Below are positions 1 to 7,467 of a DNA stretch of 8,553 nucleotides, piece by piece (positions within the stretch are counted from its first letter, which is position 1; the number at the start of each line of letters is the position of its first letter). Position numbers and translations under genes: made by a program. The notes under the pieces are model-generated. The model did not search any database, was not told where the DNA came from, and saw only the letters and a list, made by a program, of their open reading frames with translations. This DNA comes from Acidimicrobiaceae bacterium (GTDB lineage Bacteria > Actinomycetota > Acidimicrobiia > Acidimicrobiales > Bog-793). The stretch covers positions 1 to 8,553 of the forward strand of contig DAHUZG010000413.1 in NCBI GenBank assembly GCA_027306715.1. Reading direction: 5' to 3'.

Positions 1-195
1 GCCGGAGGTCTCGCCTTGGGAGCGCGGGCGGACCTCGTCGTGCTCGAGGCGCCGTCGTACCTGCACCTCGCCTACCGCCCCGGCGTGGCCCTCACCGCTG
101 CGGTGCTCGTCGCCGGCCGGCGCGTCGACCGGCGCGGCAGCCTGCCGGCCGGGGCCGGCGCGCCGCCCCCCCTGCGCGCCGTGCCCCGGGGCTGA
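1..195 (+). CDS. hutI: Imidazolonepropionase-like amidohydrolase, C-terminal 64 residues (5' end outside window)
   Basis: Frame 1 is open from the first base to a TGA at 193-195. The encoded tail reads GARADLVVLEAPSYLHLAYR and continues with PGVALTAAVLVAGRRV. This matches the end of HutI proteins, where a 'G..ADLV..D.P.Y..L.YRFGVN' strand returns to the small beta-sandwich that closes the amidohydrolase fold. HutI opens the imidazolone ring to N-formimino-L-glutamate in cytosolic histidine breakdown. The family's usual PYxFGVN reads AYRPGVA here, so the ring substrate may differ slightly. The metal-binding histidines lie upstream and cannot be checked. About 18 Pro/Gly/Ala/Arg-rich residues after the conserved part look like a non-conserved tail. 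The gene converges on the binding-protein gene, with 39 bases between the two stops. Another amidohydrolase (hydantoinase or atrazine-chlorohydrolase type) is the main alternative. Confidence 0.75.
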   Translation, partial: AGGLALGARADLVVLEAPSYLHLAYRPGVALTAAVLVAGRRVDRRGSLPAGAGAPPPLRAVPRG

Positions 196-202
196 CCGTC
201 GG

Positions 203-239
203 GCTGAGCTCGGGGCCGTGATCGGCCCCGGCGATCAGC
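203..239. terminator. GC-rich hairpin between convergent genes, candidate bidirectional terminator
   Basis: A perfect 7-bp stem CGGGGCC (211-217) / GGCCCCG (224-230) closes a 6-base loop, GTGATC. An outer 5-bp arm GCTGA (203-207) / TCAGC (235-239) extends it across small unpaired bulges. It sits between the two convergent stops, and its right arm includes the stop codon of the binding-protein gene. There is no run of T on either side. A classical intrinsic terminator is therefore not shown, but hairpins without a T-tract are common at gene ends in high-GC actinobacteria. Its ability to terminate is inferred from position and symmetry. Confidence 0.5.
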
Positions 240-1896
240 TGAAGGTGACGTCGTTGACGAAGATGTGCCCGATCGCCGTCGGGTAGGCGCCGTGCACGTT
301 CTTCTTCGTCGCCGACAGGTAGTTGTAGAAGTACGGGTAGATGATCGGCGTCTCGTCGAGCAGCAGCTGCTCGATCTGCTTGGCATAGCGGCGCTGGGTG
401 GAGAGGTCGACGGCGCCGATGTAGCTCTGGACGAGCGAGTCGTAGGTCTTGTTCTTGAAGTGCGCCGCGTTCCAGACGCCGTTCGACTCGAGCGGGGCGG
501 TGAGGAAGGTGTTCGGTACCGCCCGGTTGCCGTAGTCGACGAGGCTCATCGTGCCGCTCAGCCAGTACTTGTCGTAATAGACGTTCTGGTTGTCCACCTG
601 GAGGCTGATGTTGACGCCGATCTGGTTCGCCGCCTGCTGGATGTAGTCGGCGAGCTGGGGCATCTCGAGGAAGTTCTCGGTGTACAGCGTCGTCGAGAAG
701 CCGCTCCCATGCCCTGCCGCGGCGAGCAGCGCCTTGGCCTTGGCGATGTCGACGTTGCGCTGCGGCAGCTTCACCGTCGAGGGGAAGATCGGGGCGAACG
801 GGTTGTCGTTGCCGAGATCGGCGTAGCCGGCGAAAAGCGCCGAGACGAGACCGGGGCGGTTCAGCGTGAGGGCGATCGCCTGCCGGACACGGGGGTCGGT
901 GAAGGGGGCCTGGTCACAGCGCATCGACAGCTCGCGATGGTCGCTCGACTTCAGGTTGATGATGTTGTAGTCCCCGTTCAACAGGCCCTGGCCGCCGGAG
1001 ACGGCGAACTGCCCGAGGACGTCGAGCGTGCCCGCCTGCAGCGCGAGGATGCTCGGCGCCTGGGTCTGGTAGAAGCTGAACTGCGACGCCGCCGGCTTTG
1101 CCCTCGGGCCCCAGTAGTGCTCGTTGCGCGTGAAGCTGGCGCCGACGTTGGTGTGGTAGCTCTCGAGCACCCACGGGCCGGTGCCGATGAAGCTCGACTG
1201 CCACTTCGCCGGCGGGTAGCCGTTCGGCAGGATGATCATGTTGTAGTTGTCCGAGCTGCACAGGTACGGGAAGTTGCCGTTCGGCGCATCGAGGTGGAAG
1301 CTGACGGTGTAGTCGTCGACCTTCACCACCCCGGTGTTGGCGAGCACCCCCTTGAACGCCGACAGCGCCTCGGATCCGTTCTTCGGGTTGGTGTGCAGCT
1401 GGTAGGTGTAGACGACGTCGTCGGCGGTGAGCGGATGGCCGTTGTGGAACTTCACCCCCTGGCGGATGCGGAAGGTCCAGATGTCGGCCCTGGCGTTGGC
1501 GGACCACGTCGTTGCCAGCACCGGCTTGAGCTCCAGCTGCTGGGTGGAGAGGCACAGGTACTCGCCGGTCTGGGCGAGCATGTCGAGGCCGCCCTGGTCG
1601 GCGACGGTGAGGGGGTTGATCGCCCCGGCCGGCACGATGATCCCGACGCGGACCGTGCCGCCGCCCGCAGAGCGCGGCGAGCGCGGCGAGCGCGAGGGAG
1701 CTGACACCGGGCGGGTCGTCGCCCCGGCCAGCTCGGAGCCGAGGACCGAGGTCAGCACCGGGACCGACATCCCGAGCACGGCGCCTCGCCTCAAAAGCTC
1801 GCGACGCGAGATGTGCCCGGCGACGTGCTCGTCAAGGAGATGGTTCTCGAGCTCGCCGCTGCTGCGCCGCAACGAGTCCGCACGACGATGGTCCAC
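235..1896 (-). CDS. ABC importer substrate-binding protein, peptide/nickel type (SBP_bac_5 family), Tat-type signal
   Basis: Extracytoplasmic binding protein of the dipeptide/oligopeptide/nickel class, 553 residues from the chosen start. The family signature is clear at about residues 140-165 (WTFRIRQGVKFHNGHPLTAD), with a typical 'DPRVRQAIALTLNR' segment further on. Near the N-terminus SRRELLRR (residues 30-37) precedes a hydrophobic stretch ending in AGA (about 57-59), which looks like a Tat signal. No lipobox cysteine follows, so lipid anchoring is not evident. A Ser/Arg/Pro-rich linker (about 61-78) follows. GTG at 1896 is chosen because GGAAGGGGG lies 8 bases upstream; GTG at 1926 would add 10 residues but has no clear ribosome binding site. 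The gene is the last of the minus-strand cluster, 92 bases after the ATPase. Proteins of this class bind peptides, nickel chelates, opines and other small cations, so the ligand cannot be read from sequence. Context hints at a histidine derivative or histidine-containing peptide. Confidence 0.9.
   Translation of the reverse strand: MDHRRADSLRRSSGELENHLLDEHVAGHISRRELLRRGAVLGMSVPVLTSVLGSELAGATTRPVSAPSRSPRSPRSAGGGTVRVGIIVPAGAINPLTVADQGGLDMLAQTGEYLCLSTQQLELKPVLATTWSANARADIWTFRIRQGVKFHNGHPLTADDVVYTYQLHTNPKNGSEALSAFKGVLANTGVVKVDDYTVSFHLDAPNGNFPYLCSSDNYNMIILPNGYPPAKWQSSFIGTGPWVLESYHTNVGASFTRNEHYWGPRAKPAASQFSFYQTQAPSILALQAGTLDVLGQFAVSGGQGLLNGDYNIINLKSSDHRELSMRCDQAPFTDPRVRQAIALTLNRPGLVSALFAGYADLGNDNPFAPIFPSTVKLPQRNVDIAKAKALLAAAGHGSGFSTTLYTENFLEMPQLADYIQQAANQIGVNISLQVDNQNVYYDKYWLSGTMSLVDYGNRAVPNTFLTAPLESNGVWNAAHFKNKTYDSLVQSYIGAVDLSTQRRYAKQIEQLLLDETPIIYPYFYNYLSATKKNVHGAYPTAIGHIFVNDVTFS
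1671..1693. repeat. Short 9-base tandem repeat in the binding-protein linker
   Basis: AGCGCGGCG occurs twice in tandem (1671-1679, 1680-1688), followed by a partial third copy. On the minus strand it encodes the SPRSPRS part of the low-complexity linker behind the signal peptide of the binding protein. The unit is a multiple of three, so copy-number change would lengthen or shorten the linker without breaking the frame. It is probably a slippage product in disordered coding sequence. Confidence 0.6.
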
Positions 1897-1904
1897 GTGA
1901 TGAG

Positions 1905-1913
1905 CCCCCTTCC
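1905..1913 (-). promoter_or_regulatory. Ribosome binding site that decides the start of the binding-protein gene
   Basis: On the minus strand GGAAGGGGG is followed by an 8-base spacer and GTG at 1896-1894. The longer candidate GTG at 1926 has only GGCGG near it, so the 1896 start is preferred. Confidence 0.6.
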
Positions 1914-1932
1914 GCCCGCTGGGCACGGGCCG

Positions 1933-1965
1933 CCAAATATGACGGAAGTCGCAACCCTAGCCAGG
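1933..1965 (-). promoter_or_regulatory. Possible weak promoter ahead of the binding-protein gene
   Basis: The 92-base gap holds the only AT-rich patch in the area. On the minus strand CATATT (1941-1936) matches four of six bases of a -10 box, with CTGGCT as a poor -35 candidate 17 bases upstream (1964-1959). A separate promoter would let the binding protein be made in excess over the membrane complex, as is usual for ABC importers. The match is weak and the call is speculative. Confidence 0.2.
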
Positions 1966-1988
1966 GCTGTGGCAGCGCGCTCCGCTCC

Positions 1989-4130
1989 TCACAAAGGGCT
2001 ACTCCCGTTGGCGGATGCGCCGGGCACCGCAGGTGCCTCGGCCGGCGGTTCTCGCTGCAGCTGTGCCAGCTCGTCGAGCGGGATGTGACAGCGCATCGTC
2101 CGGCCGGCTGCGACCTCGAGGAGGGGGGGCTCGGCGGACTCGCAGATGCCGCTCGCCAGCCGGCGCGGGCAGCGGGTGTGGAAGACGCAACCGCTCGGGG
2201 GTGAGGCGGCGCTCGGGATCTCACCGGTCAGCCGGATCCGCCCGCGGCGCTGGCCGTCGAGGCTCGGCACCGCCGACAGCAGCGCCTCGGTGTACGGGTG
2301 CTGCGGCCCGCTGAAGACCGCCTCCGCCGGGCCGACCTCCATCAGCCGGCCGAGGTAGAGGACGGCGATGCGGTCGGCGAGATAGCGCACGACACCGAGA
2401 TCGTGGGAGATGAACAGATAGCTCACGTTCCGCCGGGCCTGCAGCTCGACGAGGAGGTTGAGGATCGCCGCCTGCACCGAGACGTCGAGCGCCGAGGTCG
2501 GCTCGTCACAGACGACGAGCGCCGGCTCGCCGGCGAAGGCACGGGCGATCGCCACCCGCTGCTTCAGCCCGCCGGAGAGCTGCGCCGGCCGCAGTCCGAG
2601 CTGGCGCGGCTCCATTCGCACCGACCCGATCAGCTCGGCGAGGCGCTCCTCACGGTCCATTCCGCGCGGCCCGGCGCTCCGGGCGAGGGCGCGGCGAAGG
2701 ATGCGGCGCACGCTGTGGCGCCGGTTGAGGGCCGAGTCGGGGTTCTGGAAGACGATCTGGACGGCGGCGAGCTGATCGCCCGTGCGCCGGCCGGCACTGC
2801 CGGCGAGCGGCACGCCGTTGAGCTCGATGGTCGATCCCTCGTCAGGTGCCGACAGGCCGAGGACGGCGCGAGCGAGCGTCGTCTTGCCCGAGCCGGACTC
2901 GCCGACGAGCCCGAGGGTCTCGCCGCTCCCGATCTCGAGGTCGATCCCCACGAGCGCGTGCAGCTGCTCGTGGCGTGCCGAGAACGACTTCGACACCTGG
3001 CGGAGGCCGAGCAGCGGCGCCCTGGCCCCGACGGGCGGGCGGCCGGCGGGCGCCTCCGCCGGCTCGCCGGGTCCGGCGCCTCGCGAACCCACCTCGAGGG
3101 CGCGTCCCGGAAAGTAGCATCGGCTGCGTCGGTAGTTCCCGAGCTCGGCCAGCGGCGGCTCGCTGAGACGGCACTGCGCCTCAACAAGCCCACAGCGGGG
3201 AGCGAAGATGCAACCGGCAAGCACGCTTCCCGGTGCCGGCAAGAAGCCCGGGATGGTGTCGAGGCGCCCGTGATCCTTCCGCAGGCCGCGACGCGGGATG
3301 CAGCTCAGCAGGCCGACGGTGTAGGGGTGGCGCGGCTCGGTGAACACCTCGCTTGCCGAGCCCTCCTCGACGAGCTCCCCCGCGTAGAGGACGCCGACGC
3401 GATCGCACATCTTGGCGATCACCGCCAGGTTGTGGCTGATGAAAAGGATCGAGGTGTCGAGCTCCTCCCGCAGCGAGGAGACGAGGTCGAGCACCTCGGC
3501 CTCCACCGTGGCGTCGAGCGCCGTGGTCGGCTCGTCGAGGATGAGCAGGGACGGCTCGGAGGCCAGCGCCATGGCGATGACGACACGTTGCAGCATGCCG
3601 CCCGAGAGCTCGTGCGGGTAGCGCTCGAGCAGGCGACGGGGGTCGGATATCTGTACCCGGGTGAGGGCGTCCTCGGCCGCGGCGAGCGCCTCACGACGCC
3701 GCGCTCCGGCTATCTCGAACACCTCGGCCAGCTGACGGCCGACTCGGATCGACGGGTTGAGGGCCTTTCCGGGCTCCTGGTACACCATCGACACGGTCTC
3801 GGCGCGCAGTCGCCTCAGCCGCTCGCCGCGGAGGGCGAGGACGTCGGTCCCGGCGACAGAGATCGTGCCGCCGCTGACGCGGCCGTTGCGTGCGAGGTAG
3901 CGGGTGACCGCGAGGGCCACGGTCGACTTGCCCGATCCCGACTCTCCGACGAGCCCGTAGGCCTGTCGCGGCCCGACCCGCAGCGACACGTCGCGCAACG
4001 CCAGCAGGTCCCGGCCGCCGACGCGGTAGCTCACCTGCAGCCCCTCGACCGCCAAGGCGTCGGGCTCGACGGGGCCTGCCACGTGCCGGCCGGGCCGGCC
4101 GGGCGGGGCGGCTCCCGAGGCGGAGCTCAT
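1989..4130 (-). CDS. Fused dipeptide/oligopeptide ABC importer ATPase (DppD-DppF in one chain)
   Basis: A 713-residue protein with two complete nucleotide-binding domains, which energises import through the two permeases encoded just upstream. Domain 1: Walker A GESGSGKST (62-70), Q-loop YQEP (117-120), signature LSGGM (175-179), Walker B LLILDEP (195-201), H-loop His233. Domain 2: Walker A GESGSGKTT (410-418), Q-loop FQNP (461-464), signature LSGGL (518-522), Walker B LVVCDEP (538-544), His576. Both sites look competent. Each domain is followed by the oligopeptide-transporter C-terminal extension with four cysteines (307, 313, 320, 338 and 648, 654, 663, 681). Equivalent cysteines hold a [4Fe-4S] cluster in some characterised DppD/OppD proteins. 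A Pro/Ala/Gly-rich linker (about 345-372) joins the halves. ATG at 4130 is chosen because it overlaps the permease stop as ATGA and has AGAAGGTG about 8 bases upstream; a longer in-frame start at 4220 would run deep into the permease gene. Fused ATPases of this layout are common in actinobacteria. Confidence 0.93.
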   Translation of the reverse strand: MSSASGAAPPGRPGRHVAGPVEPDALAVEGLQVSYRVGGRDLLALRDVSLRVGPRQAYGLVGESGSGKSTVALAVTRYLARNGRVSGGTISVAGTDVLALRGERLRRLRAETVSMVYQEPGKALNPSIRVGRQLAEVFEIAGARRREALAAAEDALTRVQISDPRRLLERYPHELSGGMLQRVVIAMALASEPSLLILDEPTTALDATVEAEVLDLVSSLREELDTSILFISHNLAVIAKMCDRVGVLYAGELVEEGSASEVFTEPRHPYTVGLLSCIPRRGLRKDHGRLDTIPGFLPAPGSVLAGCIFAPRCGLVEAQCRLSEPPLAELGNYRRSRCYFPGRALEVGSRGAGPGEPAEAPAGRPPVGARAPLLGLRQVSKSFSARHEQLHALVGIDLEIGSGETLGLVGESGSGKTTLARAVLGLSAPDEGSTIELNGVPLAGSAGRRTGDQLAAVQIVFQNPDSALNRRHSVRRILRRALARSAGPRGMDREERLAELIGSVRMEPRQLGLRPAQLSGGLKQRVAIARAFAGEPALVVCDEPTSALDVSVQAAILNLLVELQARRNVSYLFISHDLGVVRYLADRIAVLYLGRLMEVGPAEAVFSGPQHPYTEALLSAVPSLDGQRRGRIRLTGEIPSAASPPSGCVFHTRCPRRLASGICESAEPPLLEVAAGRTMRCHIPLDELAQLQREPPAEAPAVPGASANGSSPL

Positions 4131-5050
4131 CCCGCCAGCACCTTCTCGACGGCGTCGCTCACGAGGTTGATCGACACGACGAGAGAGGCGATGGCAAGGG
4201 CCGGGAAGAGAGTCTCCCACCAGTAGCCCGAGCTGAGCCCGATGTAATTGGCCGAGATGTCGACCCCCCAGTCCGGCGTCGGGGGCTGGATGCCGAAGCC
4301 GAGATAGGAGAGCGTGGCGACGGTGAACACGGCGTAGCCGAGGCGGACCCCGAACTCGACGAGGATCGGGGCAAGCACGTTCGGCAGGATCTCGACGAAC
4401 ATGATGTACGGTGCCCGCTCGCCGCGAAGCCGCGCCGTGGCGACGTACTCGAGCTCGCGCTCGCCGAGCACGGCCGAGCGCACCGTCCGCCCGATGTGCG
4501 GCGTGAAGACGGCGCCGATGACGACGATCAGGGTGAGCGTCGAGGCGCCGAGGGCGACGATGAGCAAGAAGGCGACGATGACGAGCGGCAACGCCAGCAC
4601 GGCGTCGACGAGGCGTCCGAGCACGAGGTCGACGAGGCCGCCGAAGTAGCCCATCACGAGGCCGAGCACAGTGCCTGCCGCAGTGCCGAGCAGCGTCGCC
4701 AGAGGGGTCACCTGGAGGATCGCCCGTGAGCCGACGAGCACCCGCGAGAGCACGTCGCGCCCGTCGGGATCGGTACCGAACCAGTGCGCCGCGGAAGGCG
4801 CGGCGTTGACGGCGTGCAGCGAGTAGCTGATCGCCGTCGGGCTGTAAGGAGCGATCGAATAGCCGAAGATGGCGCAGACGATCCAGAACACGAGGACCGC
4901 CGCCCCGACGAGGAAGGTCGGCGAGCGCAGCAGGCGGCGGGCGACGGTTCGCGGCGCCGGCGGCGTCGACGCACCCGCAGCGACGGCGGTCCTCTCGGGC
5001 GGTCCGGCGCCGATCCCGCCGGCGCGGTCGCCGGGAGGTGCCGCCGTCAT
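4127..5050 (-). CDS. ABC importer permease, DppC-like (BPD_transp_1 family)
   Basis: A 307-residue inner-membrane subunit. After a Pro/Ala/Gly-rich cytoplasmic lead of about 35 residues comes the first membrane segment (about 45-65). Next is the DppC/OppC-type hallmark HWFGTDPDGRDVLSRVLVGS (89-108), then a block of hydrophobic helices. The EAA loop that docks onto the ATPase runs from about 201 (EYVATARLRG) to ILPN (221-224). A further helix pair ends in the family-typical 'GFGIQPPTPDWG' (251-262). The start ATG at 5050 overlaps the stop of the DppB-like gene as ATGA, and its own stop overlaps the ATPase start in the same way, so the three are probably translationally coupled. An open frame continues upstream to 5716, but that part is only the antiphase of the neighbouring permease. 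Family assignment is firm; the substrate is unknown. Confidence 0.93.
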   Translation of the reverse strand: MTAAPPGDRAGGIGAGPPERTAVAAGASTPPAPRTVARRLLRSPTFLVGAAVLVFWIVCAIFGYSIAPYSPTAISYSLHAVNAAPSAAHWFGTDPDGRDVLSRVLVGSRAILQVTPLATLLGTAAGTVLGLVMGYFGGLVDLVLGRLVDAVLALPLVIVAFLLIVALGASTLTLIVVIGAVFTPHIGRTVRSAVLGERELEYVATARLRGERAPYIMFVEILPNVLAPILVEFGVRLGYAVFTVATLSYLGFGIQPPTPDWGVDISANYIGLSSGYWWETLFPALAIASLVVSINLVSDAVEKVLAG

Positions 5051-6000
5051 CTCGTGGCGTCGATCCGGACTCGGGGGTTGAGCAGCGAGGAGGCGAGGTC
5101 TGCGGCGAGCGTCGCGAGCAGGTAGATCACGCCGATCGCGAGCACGCCCGCCTCGAGCATCGGGAAGTCCTTGTTCTTCGCCGCGTTGTAGATGAGGTCG
5201 CCGATCCCGGGGTACTGGAAGAGAGTCTCGATCACGACGAGCCCGCCGATCAGGTAGCCGGTCTGGCTGGCGATGACGGTGATCGCCGGCAGCAGCGAAT
5301 TGCGAAGGACGTGGCGCCGGATCACCGTCCGCCGGCGAAGGCCCTTCAAGACCGCCGTCCGCACGTAGTCCGAGTCGAGCGCCTCGACCGTGGTCGCCCT
5401 CGTGATCCGGGAGATGTAGCCGAAGAACTCGACAACGAGCGGTATCGCCGGCAGCACGAGGTGGTCGAGCTGGGTGAAGAACCCTGCTCCTGCGCCGGAG
5501 TCGGCCGTCGGAGGAAGCAGCTTGAAGACGACGGCGAAGATGACGATGACGAAGATGCCCGAGACGAACTCCGGCACCGTCGAGCCCGACAGCCCGAGGA
5601 TGGAGATGATCCGGTCGAGCGGGCGCCCGACGTTGAGCGCCGCCAGCACGCCGGCTCCGATCGACAGCGGCACGATGATGCACAGTGCCAGCAGGGCGAG
5701 CTTGAGCGAGTTCCACAGGCCGGAGAAGATCATCGGCGCCACGGGGGAGTTGTACTGGTACGAGATCCCGAAGTTCCCCCGCACGATGCCGCTGACCCAG
5801 CTCCAGTACTGGGTGACGAACGGGCGGTCGTAGCCGATCCTGTGGTCGAAGACGCGTACAGACTGCGCCGAGGCGAAGTTGCCGAGGACGGCGCGACCGG
5901 GATCACCGGGAAGCACCTGGCCGGCCAGGAAGATGATCATGCTCAGCAGAACGAGCGTGACGACGGCCAGTCCGAGCCGCTTGACGAGGTAGCTAGCCAT
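5047..6000 (-). CDS. ABC importer permease, DppB-like (BPD_transp_1 family)
   Basis: A 317-residue inner-membrane subunit that pairs with the DppC-like permease to form the translocation pore. It opens with the family-typical MASYLVKRLGLAVVTLVLLS, then 'GQVLPGDPGRAVLG' (27-40), matching the DppB/OppB 'PGDP' motif. 'GNFGISYQYNSPV' (75-87) corresponds to the GDxGxS region, with Asn in place of the usual Asp. Several membrane helices follow. The EAA loop lies at about 211-238 (DYVRTAVLKG through RNSLLP), and 'ETLFQYPGIGDLI' (258-270) is a strong family marker. The ATG at 6000 overlaps the end of the lyase gene by 8 bases, tying the importer genes to the enzyme genes in one transcript. Upstream there is only a weak GGGG stretch as ribosome binding site, consistent with coupling to the preceding gene. 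The open frame extends to 6384 in antiphase to the lyase and is not part of the protein. Confidence 0.93.
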   Translation of the reverse strand: MASYLVKRLGLAVVTLVLLSMIIFLAGQVLPGDPGRAVLGNFASAQSVRVFDHRIGYDRPFVTQYWSWVSGIVRGNFGISYQYNSPVAPMIFSGLWNSLKLALLALCIIVPLSIGAGVLAALNVGRPLDRIISILGLSGSTVPEFVSGIFVIVIFAVVFKLLPPTADSGAGAGFFTQLDHLVLPAIPLVVEFFGYISRITRATTVEALDSDYVRTAVLKGLRRRTVIRRHVLRNSLLPAITVIASQTGYLIGGLVVIETLFQYPGIGDLIYNAAKNKDFPMLEAGVLAIGVIYLLATLAADLASSLLNPRVRIDATR

Positions 6001-7444
6001 CGGCAGACCCCACGGCGGCCCGAGCGTAGAGCATCGGCTGGCGCAGCGCCGTGACGAGCGCCTCGAGGTCGGGAACCAGAAGCGAGCCCTTGTCGGCGAA
6101 GCCGACATGGCGGCGGACCGCGGCGTAGCCGGCGGCCGTCCCCGTCCCGAGGCGGGCTGTCGCTTCGCCGGAGCCGATGCGCAGATCGATCGCCTGGCAA
6201 GCGACGACGAGCTCGACGGCGAGCAGCCGGCGGCCGAGCGCCGCCATCTCGCCGAGCCGGCGCGCCGAGAGCGGAGCCATCGCCGTCCGGTCCTCGATCC
6301 CTTCGGCCTTCGAGGTCGAGACGAGCTCGAACGAGACCGGGAAGGCGAGCAGCCGGGCCTCGGCGGTGAAGGACTGGGCGGCAACGGCGAGCTCCGCGAG
6401 CCCGTCGTCGGCGCCGTCCGGGTCGGCAGAAAGACCCGCGCTCAGGCCCGAGCTCGAGGCTTGGAGCAGCTTCACCGCCCGCTCCGCTGCAGAGCTCAGC
6501 ACCGGCGCCAGGGCGACGCGGGCAAAGTCGAGCGCAGCGGCGACGTAGACGGCGTCGAAGTTGCCGACCGAGACGATCGCCTTCCCGTCGAAGGCGACGA
6601 GCGGGTTGCCGAGGAAGGCGTTGGCATCGGTCTCGACGACCGAGCAGGCGTAGGCGAGCGCGTCGCGGGCGGCGCCGTGCACCTGGGGCACAGTGCGGAA
6701 GCTGAGCGGGTCCTGAAGCTGGCGCGCCGCGCCGGGGTCGTGCAGGTAGCTCGTCTCGAGAAGGGCTGCGAGGCGGCGCCGTGAGACGGCGATGCCGGGC
6801 TGGCGCCGGGACTGCTCGACGAGGGGGTGCAGCGGGCTCAAGTTGGCGGCGTACCCCTCGAAGTCGAGGGCAGCCGCCACCTCGAGCTGCTCGAGCAGCT
6901 GCAGCGCCTCTGCGAGCGAGAGCGCCGCCCAGGCGGTCGAGAAGGCGTTGTTGTCGATGAGCGCCAGCGCCTCCCCGGGGGCGAGCTCGATCCCTTGGCC
7001 GGCGACGACTGCTGAGGCGAGGTCGGCGAGGGGCCCGAGGTCGGCCTCGCCGACCGAGCCGAGGGTCCGCATGCGGATGACAGCACCGGAGTTGAGCGCC
7101 TCGACGACGGCTAGCGCCAGCTCTGGCCGGACTCCCGCATAGCCGCTGGCGAGCCCGTTCGCGAGACAGCACAGCGTGGCGCGGACGAGCTCCGCGGCCG
7201 CCGGCGGTCCCTGGGCGACGAGATGGTTGGCGATGAGCCGCCGGTTGAAGCCGGGGAGCTGCTCGAGCCCGAGGCGGACCCGCTTGCGCTCGGCGACGCC
7301 GGTGTTGAGGCCGTAGACGCTGTCGCCGGTCTCGAGGGCCCGCTCGACGACGCGCCGGGAGGCGGCCATCTGTGCAAGGGCAGCCTCGGCAAGGCGTACC
7401 TCCTCGGTGCCCGCGGCGACGGCGGACAGCTGCTCGAGGCGCAA
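5993..7444 (-). CDS. Histidine ammonia-lyase superfamily protein lacking the MIO-forming Ala-Ser-Gly triad
   Basis: A 483-residue protein of the HAL/PAL fold, collinear with HutH over nearly its whole length (HutH is about 510). Equivalents of HutH catalytic residues that are kept: Tyr44 in VYGLNTG (HutH Tyr53), His74 (His83), Arg250 in DPLSFR (Arg283) and Glu384 in GIEDR (Glu414). Lost are the MIO triad (GSVGEADLGPLA at 129-140, where HutH has GSVGASGDLAPLA), Asn195 (now Asp164) and Tyr280 (now Leu247). The frame is intact and the replacements are coordinated, so this looks like a distinct enzyme class rather than a damaged hutH. MIO is needed to expel ammonia; ergothionase, in the same superfamily, expels trimethylamine without it. 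A lyase acting on a betaine-type histidine derivative is a reasonable inference; a non-catalytic homologue is possible. Start: TTG at 7444 is the first common start codon. A CTG at 7471 overlaps the fae stop as CTGA, has GGGAAG 8 bases upstream and would add TVVLDGAS, which resembles normal HutH N-termini, so the true start may be there. Confidence 0.88.
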   Translation of the reverse strand: MRLEQLSAVAAGTEEVRLAEAALAQMAASRRVVERALETGDSVYGLNTGVAERKRVRLGLEQLPGFNRRLIANHLVAQGPPAAAELVRATLCCLANGLASGYAGVRPELALAVVEALNSGAVIRMRTLGSVGEADLGPLADLASAVVAGQGIELAPGEALALIDNNAFSTAWAALSLAEALQLLEQLEVAAALDFEGYAANLSPLHPLVEQSRRQPGIAVSRRRLAALLETSYLHDPGAARQLQDPLSFRTVPQVHGAARDALAYACSVVETDANAFLGNPLVAFDGKAIVSVGNFDAVYVAAALDFARVALAPVLSSAAERAVKLLQASSSGLSAGLSADPDGADDGLAELAVAAQSFTAEARLLAFPVSFELVSTSKAEGIEDRTAMAPLSARRLGEMAALGRRLLAVELVVACQAIDLRIGSGEATARLGTGTAAGYAAVRRHVGFADKGSLLVPDLEALVTALRQPMLYARAAVGSADG

Positions 7445-7467
7445 CGAGGCGCCGTCGAGGACGACAG

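Noticed and set aside
265..1704. Plus-strand open frame of 479 codons opposite the binding protein
   Set aside because: Composition is Arg/Val/Asp/Glu-biased without any domain, and the opposite strand encodes an unmistakable SBP_bac_5 protein.
1955..1966. Small hairpin CCCT-AGCC-AGGG downstream of the ATPase gene as a terminator
   Set aside because: The stem is only four base pairs with no T-run, too weak to support a terminator call.
2298..4226. Plus-strand open frame of 642 codons opposite the ABC ATPase
   Set aside because: It is antisense to a protein with all ABC motifs, its translation is Arg/Asp/Glu/Gly-rich with no recognisable domain, and long antisense frames are normal in GC-rich coding DNA.
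5038..6054. Plus-strand open frame of 338 codons opposite the DppB-like permease
   Set aside because: Charged low-complexity translation typical of an antisense shadow; the minus strand encodes a clear membrane permease.
7025..7065. Sequencing error or frameshift as the reason for the missing MIO triad
   Set aside because: The change is a whole-codon difference, the frame stays intact on both sides, and two other MIO-associated residues far away in the sequence are also replaced.
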